Positions 15,014 to 23,400 of a stretch of DNA of 56,054 bases are shown here, piece by piece. The DNA comes from CAYVUV01 sp964455095 (GTDB taxonomy: Bacteria; Desulfobacterota; Binatia; HRBIN30; CADEER01), in the NCBI GenBank assembly GCA_964455095.1, contig CAYVUV010000047.1, forward strand, positions 1 to 56,054. Direction: 5' to 3'. Both the position numbers and the translations under genes were made by a program. Position 1 is the first letter of the stretch. Each line of letters begins with the position of its first letter. The notes under the pieces were generated by a model that made no database searches, was not told the DNA's origin, and saw only the letters and a list, made by a program, of their open reading frames with translations.

Positions 15014-17229
15014 CAGGTCGATCCCGCCCCGCCGCGCGCCGGCGGGCGTAGGGCCAGGGTGCGCAGCGACTGGATCAGCAGATCGGGATCGACCGGCTTG
15101 GGCAAATGTTCGTCAAACCCGGCGTCGAGTGCCGCGGCGCGATCCTCGTTGCTCGCCAGTCCGGTCATGGCAATTGCCGGCGTACGCGCGGCGTCGCGGG
15201 CGCGCAAGTCGCGCAACAGGCGGTAGCCGTCGCCGCCGGGCATGCTGATGTCGCTGACGATCACCATGGGGCGCGCGCGTTCGAACGCCGTCACGGCGTC
15301 GCTGGCGCTGGCGGCCGCGACGACCTGAGCGCCATTGAGCTCGAGCAGCAGCGTCAGCGCCACGCGGGTGTCGGTGTCGTCCTCGACCAGGAGCACGGAG
15401 ACGTTCTGCAGCCGACTCCCCATGGCGGTGCGGCTTGCTGCCGGCGTGAGCCGCGCGCCTGCCGGCACCTCGCCGAGCGGGAGCGCGACTTCGAATGTCG
15501 CGCCTTTCCCCGGCCCGTCGCTCTTCGCCCACACCTCGCCGCCGTGGCGTTCGACCAGGTACTTGACGATGGCCAGACCCAGTCCGAGGCCGCCGTGCGC
15601 GCGGGCCTGTGTGGCGTCCGCCTGACGCAGGCGTTCGAACACGTGCGGCAGGAAGGCGGGGGCAATGCCCGCCCCGTCGTCGCGCACCGAGAGCCAGGCG
15701 CGACCCGCGCGCGCCGCCAACGCCACCTCCACCCGACCGCCGGGCGGGGTGAACTTGATGGCGTTCTCGAGCAGGTTGGCGATGATCTGGTGCAGTCGCT
15801 CGCGGTCGCCGTCGACGAAGAGGACTCCGCCCGCGGGCGGCTCATAGCTGAGGTGCAACTGCTTCTCGTCGGCCGCGGGGCGCTGGAAATCGACCGTGCT
15901 TTGCACGATGGCCGCCAGGTCGACGGGCGCGAGCGACAGCTCGAGCTTGCCGGACACGATGCGCGAGACGTCGAGGAGCTCTTGTACCAGGGCGGTTTGC
16001 GCGGCGATGTTTCGTTCGAGCACCTCGACGGCGCGGTCGCGTTGCGCCTCGTCGCTCTTGAGCACGCGCACCCATCCCAACATCGCGTTCAGCGGCGAGC
16101 GCAGCTCGTGCGACAGCACGGCGAGGAACTCGTCCTTGGCCTGATTGGCCGCCTCGGCGCGGATCGAGCGTTCGCGGTCGCGCTCGGCTTGCTTGCGTTC
16201 GCCGACGTCGCGAAACACCAGCACGACGCCCATGATCTCGCCGTCGCCGTCGCGAATCGGGGCGGCGCTATCGTCGATCGGAATCTCGCGGCCGTCGCGC
16301 GCGATCAGGATCGTATGGTTCGCCAGGCCGACGATGCGACCTGCCCGCAGTACCTTGTCGACGGGATTCTCGACGGATTGGCGGGTTGCCTCGTTGACGA
16401 TGCGAAATACTTCGACCAGGGGGCGGCCTTTGGCATCGGCCTGGGTCCAACCCGTCGCCGCCTGCGCCACCGGATTCATGAACATCACGGCGCCGGCCGT
16501 GTTGGTGGCGATCACCGCGTCGCCGATACTGGCCAGCGTGGTGCTCAGGCGTTGCTCGCTCTCGCGCGTCCGGCGCTCTGCCGCTGCCCGCCTGCCCATC
16601 TGCCGCTGCAGGGCGACGGCCGAGGCGGTCATGGCCAGCAACGCCAGGACATTGCCCAACACCATGAGCATCTCGGTCTGGCGCCGCCGCGCCTCGCGTT
16701 TCGCCATGCGCAGCCCGAACAGGCGGTCTTCCTCGCTCTCCATCTCGCGCAGGACCGCCCGCGCCTCGTCCATCCGCCGCTTGCCGATGTTCAAGCCGAC
16801 GCGGGCCTGCGCCGCCTCGATGCCCCGGCTCCGCCGGAGCTCGACGACCTCCGCCAGCTCCCGCAGCTTCTCGTTCACCAGCGGCGTCAGGCGGGCGAGG
16901 TTGGCGCGTTGCTGGGAATTGTCAGCGGCGAGTGTCTGCAAACGCGCCAGGTCGCTGGCGATCTGTTCTGTGGCGGTGCGATAGGGCTCGAGATACGCTT
17001 CGTCGCCGGTGAGAACGTAGCCACGCTGGCCGGTCTCCGCATTGAGCAAACCGTTCAGCACGTCGCCGATTTGCTGCTGCACCTCGAGCGCATGGCGCGA
17101 CCAGTCGCCGGCGTCCATGGTCCGCTGCAGACGAGAGACGGCGATCCCTCCGGTCGCCGCGACGAGCAGCACTGCCACGGCGAAAGCGATGAGGGGAAAG
17201 CGGTTCGTGGGTAGTCTCGATCCCGGCAT
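15013..17229 (-). CDS. CHASE3-PAS hybrid sensor histidine kinase
   Basis: 738 residues. A first membrane helix (11-32), then an extracytoplasmic CHASE3-type helical sensor (about 35-180, with LLNAETGQRGYVLTGDEAYL at 61-80), and a second helix (187-207). A PAS domain spans about 222-345, with MNPVAQAATGWT. HisKA phospho-acceptor is His374 in LSHELRSPL. The HATPase has NLLENAIKF, DDGAGI and GGLGLGL. The receiver (610-725) has Asp660 and Lys711. It has the same soluble architecture as the other two hybrid kinases here, with a different sensor. No clear Shine-Dalgarno stands before the ATG. It is transcribed divergently from the 32-aa gene. Confidence 0.93.
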   Translation of the reverse strand: MPGSRLPTNRFPLIAFAVAVLLVAATGGIAVSRLQRTMDAGDWSRHALEVQQQIGDVLNGLLNAETGQRGYVLTGDEAYLEPYRTATEQIASDLARLQTLAADNSQQRANLARLTPLVNEKLRELAEVVELRRSRGIEAAQARVGLNIGKRRMDEARAVLREMESEEDRLFGLRMAKREARRRQTEMLMVLGNVLALLAMTASAVALQRQMGRRAAAERRTRESEQRLSTTLASIGDAVIATNTAGAVMFMNPVAQAATGWTQADAKGRPLVEVFRIVNEATRQSVENPVDKVLRAGRIVGLANHTILIARDGREIPIDDSAAPIRDGDGEIMGVVLVFRDVGERKQAERDRERSIRAEAANQAKDEFLAVLSHELRSPLNAMLGWVRVLKSDEAQRDRAVEVLERNIAAQTALVQELLDVSRIVSGKLELSLAPVDLAAIVQSTVDFQRPAADEKQLHLSYEPPAGGVLFVDGDRERLHQIIANLLENAIKFTPPGGRVEVALAARAGRAWLSVRDDGAGIAPAFLPHVFERLRQADATQARAHGGLGLGLAIVKYLVERHGGEVWAKSDGPGKGATFEVALPLGEVPAGARLTPAASRTAMGSRLQNVSVLLVEDDTDTRVALTLLLELNGAQVVAAASASDAVTAFERARPMVIVSDISMPGGDGYRLLRDLRARDAARTPAIAMTGLASNEDRAAALDAGFDEHLPKPVDPDLLIQSLRTLALRPPARGGAGST

Positions 17230-17482
17230 TGCGGATCAGGTGCGAGGGCCTTCGCTAACAGAGGGCACGTAGTCTTGTCCATCGAGTGTAACAACGGGCT
17301 GTAGGATCGAGAAGCGGCACCCGCTCTCGAGTGTGTCGGCACGCGTCTGCCGGCTTTCCCACGCGCGCCGGCGCTCGGCACGGGTTCTGCTCACCCGCTC
17401 GAACACTGGCGCGCCGCGATGGGAAGCATTTCTTACCCGCCGCCGATCGCGCCGAACCCCGAAGAGAAGGGAGGTGACGCAC

Positions 17483-17581
17483 ATGCCGCAGACCGATCAG
17501 ACCAAGCGGACCAAGGACAACCCGAGCCCGCGCAAGCCTGCACAGCCCGGGTCGAAGGAGCGCGACAACGAGCAGCGTTAA
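17483..17581 (+). CDS. Small hydrophilic protein (32 aa)
   Basis: A 32-residue frame beginning MPQTDQTKRTKDNPSPRKPA, highly charged, without hydrophobic residues and presumably disordered. A near-perfect Shine-Dalgarno (GGGAGGTGA) stands 5 nt before the ATG, better than most genes in the window; that is the main evidence. The SRPBCC gene follows 111 nt later in the same direction. No family is recognised; such tiny basic proteins are often stress-induced. Confidence 0.5.
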   Translation: MPQTDQTKRTKDNPSPRKPAQPGSKERDNEQR

Positions 17582-17692
17582 CACGCCGTGGCCGCCAATG
17601 CGGGACTGCGTTCCGGCATTGGCGGCCGGCGCCCGCACGTATTGGAAGGCCGCGCCCTTGCGCGGCTCCTTACCTATAACGAGGAGATCCCG

Positions 17693-18238
17693 ATGAAACA
17701 GGCAGATGGCTTTACACAGGAAGATCGCGCGCGCGGTGCCGGGCGCGCTCCGGTGGGCAGTCCGCAACGCGTCGGCGAGGCGGACGAATACGGTTCGGCC
17801 ATCGAGCGCTCGGTGGACGTCGACGTGCCGATCTCGACCGCGTACAATCAGTGGACGCAATTCGAGGAGTTCCCGCGTTTCATGGAAGGCGTCGAGCGCG
17901 TCGAGCAGCTCGACCCCAAGCGGCTCTTCTGGCGCGCCGATATCGGCGGCATCGAGCGCGAGTGGCACGCCGAGATCACCGAGCAGATCCCGGACGAGCG
18001 CATCGCGTGGCACGCGACGTCGGGGGCCAGAAACGCCGGGCAGGTGCGGTTCGAGCCGCTCGGAGCGACGCGCTGTCGCGTCACCGTGCGAATGGAATAC
18101 GAGCCGGAAGGGGCGCTGGAGAACATCGGCAGCTGGCTCGGGGTGATCGGGAGTCGTATCGAAGGCGATCTCGACCGATTCAAGCATTTCATCGAGGAGC
18201 GCGGTGCGGAGACCGGCGCCTGGCGCGGCACGATCTGA
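17693..18238 (+). CDS. SRPBCC (polyketide cyclase/START-like) protein
   Basis: 181 residues. About 38 polar residues precede a single SRPBCC ligand-binding fold (IERSVDVDVPISTAYNQWTQ near 39-58; FMEGVERVEQLDPKRLFWR; C-terminal helix LDRFKHFIEERG). This subgroup is commonly found beside BON, CsbD and YflT stress genes, but no ligand is established. I chose the ATG at 17693, with GAGGAG 6 nt upstream, over an open frame from 17588 whose first 35 residues look non-coding. No catalytic residues can be assigned. Confidence 0.88.
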   Translation: MKQADGFTQEDRARGAGRAPVGSPQRVGEADEYGSAIERSVDVDVPISTAYNQWTQFEEFPRFMEGVERVEQLDPKRLFWRADIGGIEREWHAEITEQIPDERIAWHATSGARNAGQVRFEPLGATRCRVTVRMEYEPEGALENIGSWLGVIGSRIEGDLDRFKHFIEERGAETGAWRGTI

Positions 18239-18389
18239 TCGGCCGCTTCGCCGACCCGTTTGACCGGGCGACCGTCGACCTCGCTGCCCCGCAGTGCGTC
18301 GGTCGTCCGGCTGCGGGCGGGCCTCGGGGCCAATGGCATCCGCGGCCCGCCCGCTTGACTCACCCCGCCGTTCGTAGTTCCGTGCCGGC

Positions 18390-18875
18390 ATGCCCAGCGC
18401 AAAGCCCGCCCGCAAGACGACCCGCAATGCTCCGCTGCTCAAGTCGAGCGATTTCCGCAACTATCTGATCGAGAAAGCGGCTCTCGTCGCGCCCGGCGAC
18501 ATCGATACGCTGCTCGGCCAGAGCGATGAGGCGCGCCAGAAGGCGGCGGCCGCGGCCACCGCGCATCCGCGCATGGAGCGCCAGGTCGACGTGGCGCTGC
18601 AACTGCTCGACGATCATTTCGCCGGCGAATGTCCGCAAATCCCGTATCAGACGGTGGCGCTTCTCGCCGTTGCGGTGCTCTACCTCCTCGACCCGATGGA
18701 CGTCGTACCGGACTGGATTCCCAACATTGGGACGAGCGACGATGCCCTGGTCCTGGAGCTGGCCTTCGAGATCGGCGCCGCGGGCGTCGAGCGCTACTGC
18801 ACCTTCAAGGACTTGCCGATCGACGGCCTGTTCGCGCGCAACAAGCGCACGCCGCAGAAGCGCGCACAGCGTTGA
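18390..18875 (+). CDS. DUF1232 (YkvA-like) membrane-associated protein
   Basis: 161 residues. A basic N-terminus and helical region precede the DUF1232 core at about 93-130: a hydrophobic helix with LYLLDPMDVVPDWIPNIG and then DDALVLELAF. The L-x-P-x-D-x-(V/I)-P-D-x-(I/L)-P motif defines the family. Function is unknown; members occur in stress and motility contexts. It stands alone, 98 nt before the carboxypeptidase start. Confidence 0.87.
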   Translation: MPSAKPARKTTRNAPLLKSSDFRNYLIEKAALVAPGDIDTLLGQSDEARQKAAAAATAHPRMERQVDVALQLLDDHFAGECPQIPYQTVALLAVAVLYLLDPMDVVPDWIPNIGTSDDALVLELAFEIGAAGVERYCTFKDLPIDGLFARNKRTPQKRAQR

Positions 18876-18972
18876 TCGAGCGCGCCGTCGCACGCCAGTT
18901 GTGACATTGCCCGTTCCGAGCGCCCGGCCCTTCTGCTATAAGCCTCGTCGCGAGTCGAGGAGGCACGCGAGC

Positions 18973-20118
18973 ATGAAGCGTTGGCTGTGGGTGGTTGTGG
19001 CGGTCGCGGTCGGTTGGAGCGGCGGGGTCGAAGCGCGCCAGGCTGAGCCGCGCGCGAGCGGGTCGGCGAACGAGCCCTATCGGGCCGCGATCTTGATCGA
19101 CGCCGGGTCGGGTACGGTGCTGTTCGAGCACGAGGCGCACCTGGTGGCGCCGCCGGCTTCGATGACCAAGATGATGCTCATGCTGCTGGTCGCCGAGCGC
19201 GTGCGCGATGGCCAGCTGCACTGGGACGATCCGATCAGGACGTCGACGCTCGCCAGTCGCATGGGCGGTTCGCAAGTCTACCTGAAGCAGGGTGAGACCT
19301 TCCCACTGGCGGAGATGATGGAGGCGATCGTCATCCACTCCGCCAACGATGCGGCCCTGGCGGTGGCCGAAGCGGTGGCCGGATCGGGGCCCGCGTTCGT
19401 CGAGCTGATGAACGCGCGCGCCCGCGAGCTCGGCATGCGCGACACGGTCTACCGCAGCGTGCACGGCCTGCCGCCCGACAAGGGTCAGCAACCCGACCTG
19501 AGCAGTGCCTACGACCTGGCGCGGTTGGCGCGCGAGGTGGTCCAGTTCCCCGACATCATGCGCTGGGCCGGCACCAAAGAGTCGACCTTCCGCCAGGGCA
19601 AGCTGGTCCTGACCAACACCAACCGCCTGGTGCGCGAGACGAGCTGGGTGGACGGTCTCAAGACCGGATACTTCCAGCAGGCGGGGTTCAACGTCACGGC
19701 GACGGCGCAGCGCAAGGGCTTCCGCCTCATCGCCGTCGTGCTCGGCGTGCCCGACAAGCGCGAGTGTTTTGCCAGCGCCGCCGCGCTGCTCACGCGCGGC
19801 TTCACCGACTACGAAGCGCTGGTCGCCATCAACCAGGGCGACACGGTGACGAACAACCTGCTGGTGCGCGATGGCAAGCCCCGGTTCGTGCGCGTCGTTG
19901 CTGGCTCCAACCTGAGCGTGCTGACCCGGCGCGGGCAAAAACGCAGCTTCTCGTTCGAAGTGGCGGTGCCCGGCAGCGTCAACGCGCCGCTGATGGCCAA
20001 TGCGGCGGTCGGCGAGGTGGTGGTCAGGGACGGCGACGAGATCGTCGGACGCGTGCCGGCGCTCGCTGCCGATCCGGTCGAGAAGCAGCACTCGGTCTGG
20101 GACCGCCTTTTCAACTGA
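18973..20118 (+). CDS. dacC: D-alanyl-D-alanine carboxypeptidase (class A PBP5/6 type)
   Basis: 381 residues; removes the terminal D-Ala from peptidoglycan stem pentapeptides in the periplasm. A signal peptide covers about 1-22. The penicillin-binding motifs are intact: SMTK with nucleophile Ser63 and Lys66, SAN at 123-125, and KTG at 230-232. A C-terminal beta-sandwich domain (about 285-375) matches PBP5 domain II. I see no clear terminal amphipathic anchor helix, so membrane attachment is uncertain. The start is set by AGGAGG upstream and the signal peptide. The dac symbol is by family; the exact paralogue cannot be decided. Confidence 0.93.
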   Translation: MKRWLWVVVAVAVGWSGGVEARQAEPRASGSANEPYRAAILIDAGSGTVLFEHEAHLVAPPASMTKMMLMLLVAERVRDGQLHWDDPIRTSTLASRMGGSQVYLKQGETFPLAEMMEAIVIHSANDAALAVAEAVAGSGPAFVELMNARARELGMRDTVYRSVHGLPPDKGQQPDLSSAYDLARLAREVVQFPDIMRWAGTKESTFRQGKLVLTNTNRLVRETSWVDGLKTGYFQQAGFNVTATAQRKGFRLIAVVLGVPDKRECFASAAALLTRGFTDYEALVAINQGDTVTNNLLVRDGKPRFVRVVAGSNLSVLTRRGQKRSFSFEVAVPGSVNAPLMANAAVGEVVVRDGDEIVGRVPALAADPVEKQHSVWDRLFN

Positions 20119-20167
20119 CGTCGAACCGGCGTTGAACCGACCGGCTCCGCCGTGCAAGGTTGCGGGC

Positions 20168-20578
20168 ATGAAGGAGCTGGAAGAAGGAACGCGCCTGCAG
20201 CTCGACTTCCGCAAGCTGCAGCGCGCGGTCGCCGCCTGCCCGGAGATTCTTCCCGTGGCGGTGCAGAACGTGGACACCGGCGAGGTCATCCTGGTCGCCT
20301 ACGCCAATGAGCGCGCGCTGCGCGTCGCCGTCGAGACGCGCACGGCCGTATTCTGGAGCACCTCGCGCAACGAGCTGTGGGAAAAGGGCAAGACCTCGGG
20401 CGAGACCTTCGAGCTGTTGGAAGTGCGCGTCAACTGCGAGCAAAACTCGCTGCTCTACCGCGTCCGCCCCCGCCGCGCCGGCATCTGCCACACCGCCAAC
20501 CACACCGGCGCACCGCGCAACTGCTACTACCGCCGCCTCGACTTCGCCACGGGCGCGCTGGAGAACCTGGATCCGTAG
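20168..20578 (+). CDS. HisI-like phosphoribosyl-AMP cyclohydrolase family protein
   Basis: 136 residues with the HisI fold throughout: PVAVQNVDTGEVILVAY at 29-45, FWSTSRNELWEKGKTSGET at 62-80 and GICHT at 105-109. HisI opens the purine ring of PR-AMP in histidine synthesis using Zn and Mg. The three zinc-site Cys are present (90, 107, 119), but the D-x-D-x-D Mg motif reads N89-C-E91-Q-N93 and the usual D of VQD is N34. That divergence makes it either an atypical enzyme or a paralogue with another substrate. It stands 49 nt after the carboxypeptidase gene, away from other his genes. Confidence 0.85.
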   Translation: MKELEEGTRLQLDFRKLQRAVAACPEILPVAVQNVDTGEVILVAYANERALRVAVETRTAVFWSTSRNELWEKGKTSGETFELLEVRVNCEQNSLLYRVRPRRAGICHTANHTGAPRNCYYRRLDFATGALENLDP

Positions 20579-20646
20579 TCGCCTGTTGTCGATTTCGACC
20601 CCTCTCGTTCGACTGCTGCTATGACGGCATGTGACGACTTGGAGGG

Positions 20647-21018
20647 ATGATGAAATTCCTGTGTCTTGCGTATGAGGAAGAGGAGAACCTGAACAGCTTG
20701 TCCCCGAGCGAGTGGGAGGCCTTGCGCGGCGAGACCCTGGCCTATGTCGAGGTGCTGCGAAAGAGCGGGCACTTGCTCGTCACCCATGCGCTGCAGAGCG
20801 TGCGGACGGCGGCCACCGTGCGCGTCCGCAAGGAGGGACTGTCGGTGATGGACGGTCCCTTTGCCGAGACGAAGGAAACGCTGGGCGGCTTCTTCCTGAT
20901 CGAGGCCAGCGACCTTAGCGAAGCCACCGCGCTGGCCGCGCGCTGGCCGTCGGCGCGCATCGGCAGCATCGAGGTGCGGCCCATCGAGGAAGAACTCAGG
21001 CCGGATCGCCGCTACTGA
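20647..21018 (+). CDS. YCII-related (DGPF) domain protein
   Basis: 123 residues, a single YCII alpha/beta dimeric-barrel-like domain. The signature VMDGPFAETKE is at about 67-77, and LGGFFLIEASDLSEATALA follows. The family often sits near ECF sigma factors and has no firm activity; a catalytic His-Asp pair has been proposed for YciI itself. GGAGGG-type ribosome site precedes the ATG pair. Its last 23 nt overlap the 3' end of the convergent methyltransferase gene. Confidence 0.9.
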   Translation: MMKFLCLAYEEEENLNSLSPSEWEALRGETLAYVEVLRKSGHLLVTHALQSVRTAATVRVRKEGLSVMDGPFAETKETLGGFFLIEASDLSEATALAARWPSARIGSIEVRPIEEELRPDRRY

Positions 21019-22051
21019 CAGGCTGGGTGTTCGCGCCAGCTGTGGCCGGCCGCCCGTCTTTCCGCTTCACCCGCAAGATGACCATCTTGGTCGAGTGGTT
21101 GAACGGAGACGGGTCGACCGCGGGCGTTCCCACGCGGGTCGAAGGGTAACCCGCGGTGTCCTCCGGGGCGGGGACGATCTGCTCCAACGAGAGGTAGCCG
21201 TCGCCGCAAAGCGCTTCGAGCGACGCCATGTGCTCGGCGCCCGAGAGGAACACGGCGTTGTTGACGAAGGCCAGCGTGCCGTCGTGAGCGATCAGCGGCC
21301 GCACCCGGTTGAGCACCTGCAGCGCGTTGGCCTGCAGGTCGACCCGGCCCTTGCGGGTGACCGAGAAGAACGGCGGGTCGATGAACACGCAGTCAAAGAG
21401 CTGCCCCTCGCGCTTGAGCTGGCCGACCACCTCGAAGAAGTCGCCGACGCGGAAGTCGCGCTTGTGAATCGGCCAACCGTTGAGCGAGTACGAATCCTTG
21501 GCGACGTTGAGCGAGCGGCGGCTGAGGTCGGTGTGCAGGACGTGGGCTCCCGCGGCGCGCGCCGCCACCCCGAGGCTGCCGGTGTATGCGAAGGTGTTGA
21601 ACACCCGCTTGCCCGCGAGCTCAGCTTTTGCCCACGCCCGCAGCGGCCGGGTGTCGGGGTAGAAGCCGACGTCGCGATGCTGAGTGATCGCGAGCGCGTA
21701 CCAGATGCCGCCTTCGAGCACCTTGCGGGTCAGCTGCGGCTTGTCGCCCAGCAGGAGCGTGCCGTTGCGCAGCTCGAGCGACTGCGAATGGCGACGCTTC
21801 CACACCGCGCAGATGATCCAGGGAAACTTTTTTGCGATGTGGCCGGTCGCTTCCCGAACGAGCGGCTCGTCGCCTTCATCGCCGGCGTAGTCGTGCAGCA
21901 CCAGCGTCGTGCCGTACAGGTCGACTACCAGGTTCGGCAACCCCTCGACGAAACCGTTGAAGAGCCGCACCGCCGACTCGTGCCGCGCATCGAGCAACGC
22001 CGCGCGCGCCTCGAGGGCGGTGTCGAGCAGCGCGATCGATTGCGAGGACAT
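20996..22051 (-). CDS. Class I SAM-dependent methyltransferase, RlmI-like
   Basis: 351 residues resembling RlmI/RlmK-type 23S rRNA m5C methyltransferases. An N-terminal segment (to about 145) contains the family's VDLYGTTLVLHDY strand. Motif I is in RVFNTFAYTGSLGVAARAAGA (about 149-169), an acidic motif II follows in HVLHTDLSRRSL, and the catalytic-type motif IV is IDPPFFS near 225. The catalytic Cys of RlmI cannot be placed with certainty, so the substrate is open. The Lys/Arg-rich tail is disordered. The gene ends inside the last codons of the convergent YCII gene. Confidence 0.85.
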   Translation of the reverse strand: MSSQSIALLDTALEARAALLDARHESAVRLFNGFVEGLPNLVVDLYGTTLVLHDYAGDEGDEPLVREATGHIAKKFPWIICAVWKRRHSQSLELRNGTLLLGDKPQLTRKVLEGGIWYALAITQHRDVGFYPDTRPLRAWAKAELAGKRVFNTFAYTGSLGVAARAAGAHVLHTDLSRRSLNVAKDSYSLNGWPIHKRDFRVGDFFEVVGQLKREGQLFDCVFIDPPFFSVTRKGRVDLQANALQVLNRVRPLIAHDGTLAFVNNAVFLSGAEHMASLEALCGDGYLSLEQIVPAPEDTAGYPSTRVGTPAVDPSPFNHSTKMVILRVKRKDGRPATAGANTQPVSSGDPA

Positions 22052-22137
22052 GCGCAGCCCTTGTCCTGCCGGCGTGGCGGCGTCAACCCCTGAGCGCGTG
22101 TTGACAGCACCAGGCGGCCCTGACTAAGCCGCACTCG

Positions 22138-22587
22138 GTGACCCACAACGATGCGCTGCGCAGCCTCGCGTCCCTGCTGCACGCGAATGACGCGACGCTC
22201 ATCGAGATCCAGCACATGGGCGGCGGCGACGCCGACCTGGCCGCCATCGCCTCGTACCTCAAGCGAGATGACGAAGAGGGGTTTGCGCCCTGCCCGCACG
22301 AAGTCCTGGCGCACTTCCTCAACGGCCTCGTCATCTACAAGCGCGGCAAGGCAGATGGTCAGCCCCCGGCCCCGCTCGAGACGTCGGTGACCAACAACGT
22401 GATTCTCAAGAAGGTGCGCATCGCCTTTGCGCTCAAGGACGCCGACGTCGCCGCGATCTTCGCCAAGGCCGGCCTCCACGTCTCCAAATCGGAGCGCGCC
22501 GCCTACTTTCGCCACCGCGATGATCGGCACTACCGCGAGTGTGGCGATGCCGTGCTGCAGGCGTTCTTGAACGGCCTGACTCGTTGA
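22138..22587 (+). CDS. DUF1456 (YehS-like) protein
   Basis: 149 residues made of two similar halves: NDALRSLASLLHANDATLIE / FLNGLVIYKRG, and NNVILKKVRIAFALKDADVA / HYRECGDAVLQAFLNGL. This duplicated helical DUF1456 architecture is seen in E. coli YehS, of unknown function. The start is GTG, without a strong ribosome site. It is divergent from the RlmI-like gene, 86 nt away. Confidence 0.88.
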   Translation: MTHNDALRSLASLLHANDATLIEIQHMGGGDADLAAIASYLKRDDEEGFAPCPHEVLAHFLNGLVIYKRGKADGQPPAPLETSVTNNVILKKVRIAFALKDADVAAIFAKAGLHVSKSERAAYFRHRDDRHYRECGDAVLQAFLNGLTR

Positions 22588-22635
22588 AGGCCGTTGGTTG
22601 GTGCCCTGCCCGGTGATACTTCGCCGTCGCGTACG

Positions 22636-23400
22636 CTATCGCTCGCTCAGTTGGTTCAGCTCGGCCCGGGTCAGGTAGTTGATGAGCACGCCCCGAAGCG
22701 GCCCTTGGAAGACGAACCGCGCGCCGATGGCGAGCCCTGAGAGCTCGCACGCGGCGAAGGCCTGCCTCATGTGCTCGACGCTCCCCCCTCCGCCGGCGGC
22801 GACGAGCGGCACGTCGAGCTTTCCCCGGAACTTCCTCAGCAGGTCGAGCTCGAAGCCGCTCATCGTGCCGTCGCGATCGACCGACTGGAGAAAAATCTCG
22901 CCGGCGCCTGCAGTCACCAGGCGCTGCGCCCATGCCACCGGATCGCTCTCGACGACCTTCGCGCCCGCGTGCGAGTACACCGCGAAGCCACCGAGCAGCT
23001 TCTTTTTCACATCGATCACGCCCACCACGCACTGGGCGCCGTAGCGAGTCTTGAGCTCCGTCACGAGCCGCAAGTCCGACAGCGCGCCCGTGTTGAGGGC
23101 GATCTTCTCCACGCCGAGTGAGAGCAGCTGGCGCGCGTCTTCGACCGACCGCACCGCGCCACCGTAGGCCACGGGCATGAACGCCTCGGAGACGATCTCC
23201 TCCACCAGCTTGAAGTTGGGCGGCGTGTTCTCGCGCGTGGAGGTGATGTCGAGGAGGAAGAGCTCGTCGACCTCCTTCTCGTTGAAGATCTTCACCGCGT
23301 TGATCGGATCGCCCACGTACTTCGGGTTCGCGAAGCGCTCGGTCTTGGCCAGGCCACCGTGGCGCAGGAGCAGGCTCGGAATGATGCGCCTACGGAGCAT
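22636..23400 (-). CDS. wbuZ: HisF2-type cyclase subunit of sugar amidation (WbuZ family)
   Basis: 254 residues, a (beta/alpha)8 barrel of the HisF family. It opens MLRRRIIPSLLLRHGGLAKT, so the HisF general-base Asp11 (in PCLDV) is Leu, while the second catalytic-type Asp (VVGVIDVKKK) is kept. Replacement of Asp11 is typical of HisF2/WbuZ proteins, which channel ammonia to an N-acetyl-sugar amidotransferase instead of making imidazole glycerol phosphate. Its start overlaps the end of the HisH2-type gene by 11 nt. The amidotransferase partner is divergent at 24.2 kb, which supports this role over histidine synthesis. Confidence 0.9.
   Translation of the reverse strand: MLRRRIIPSLLLRHGGLAKTERFANPKYVGDPINAVKIFNEKEVDELFLLDITSTRENTPPNFKLVEEIVSEAFMPVAYGGAVRSVEDARQLLSLGVEKIALNTGALSDLRLVTELKTRYGAQCVVGVIDVKKKLLGGFAVYSHAGAKVVESDPVAWAQRLVTAGAGEIFLQSVDRDGTMSGFELDLLRKFRGKLDVPLVAAGGGGSVEHMRQAFAACELSGLAIGARFVFQGPLRGVLINYLTRAELNQLSER

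Noticed and set aside
17588..17692. Longer start for the SRPBCC protein
   Set aside because: The additional 35 residues are not family-like and the ATG at 17693 has a strong Shine-Dalgarno.
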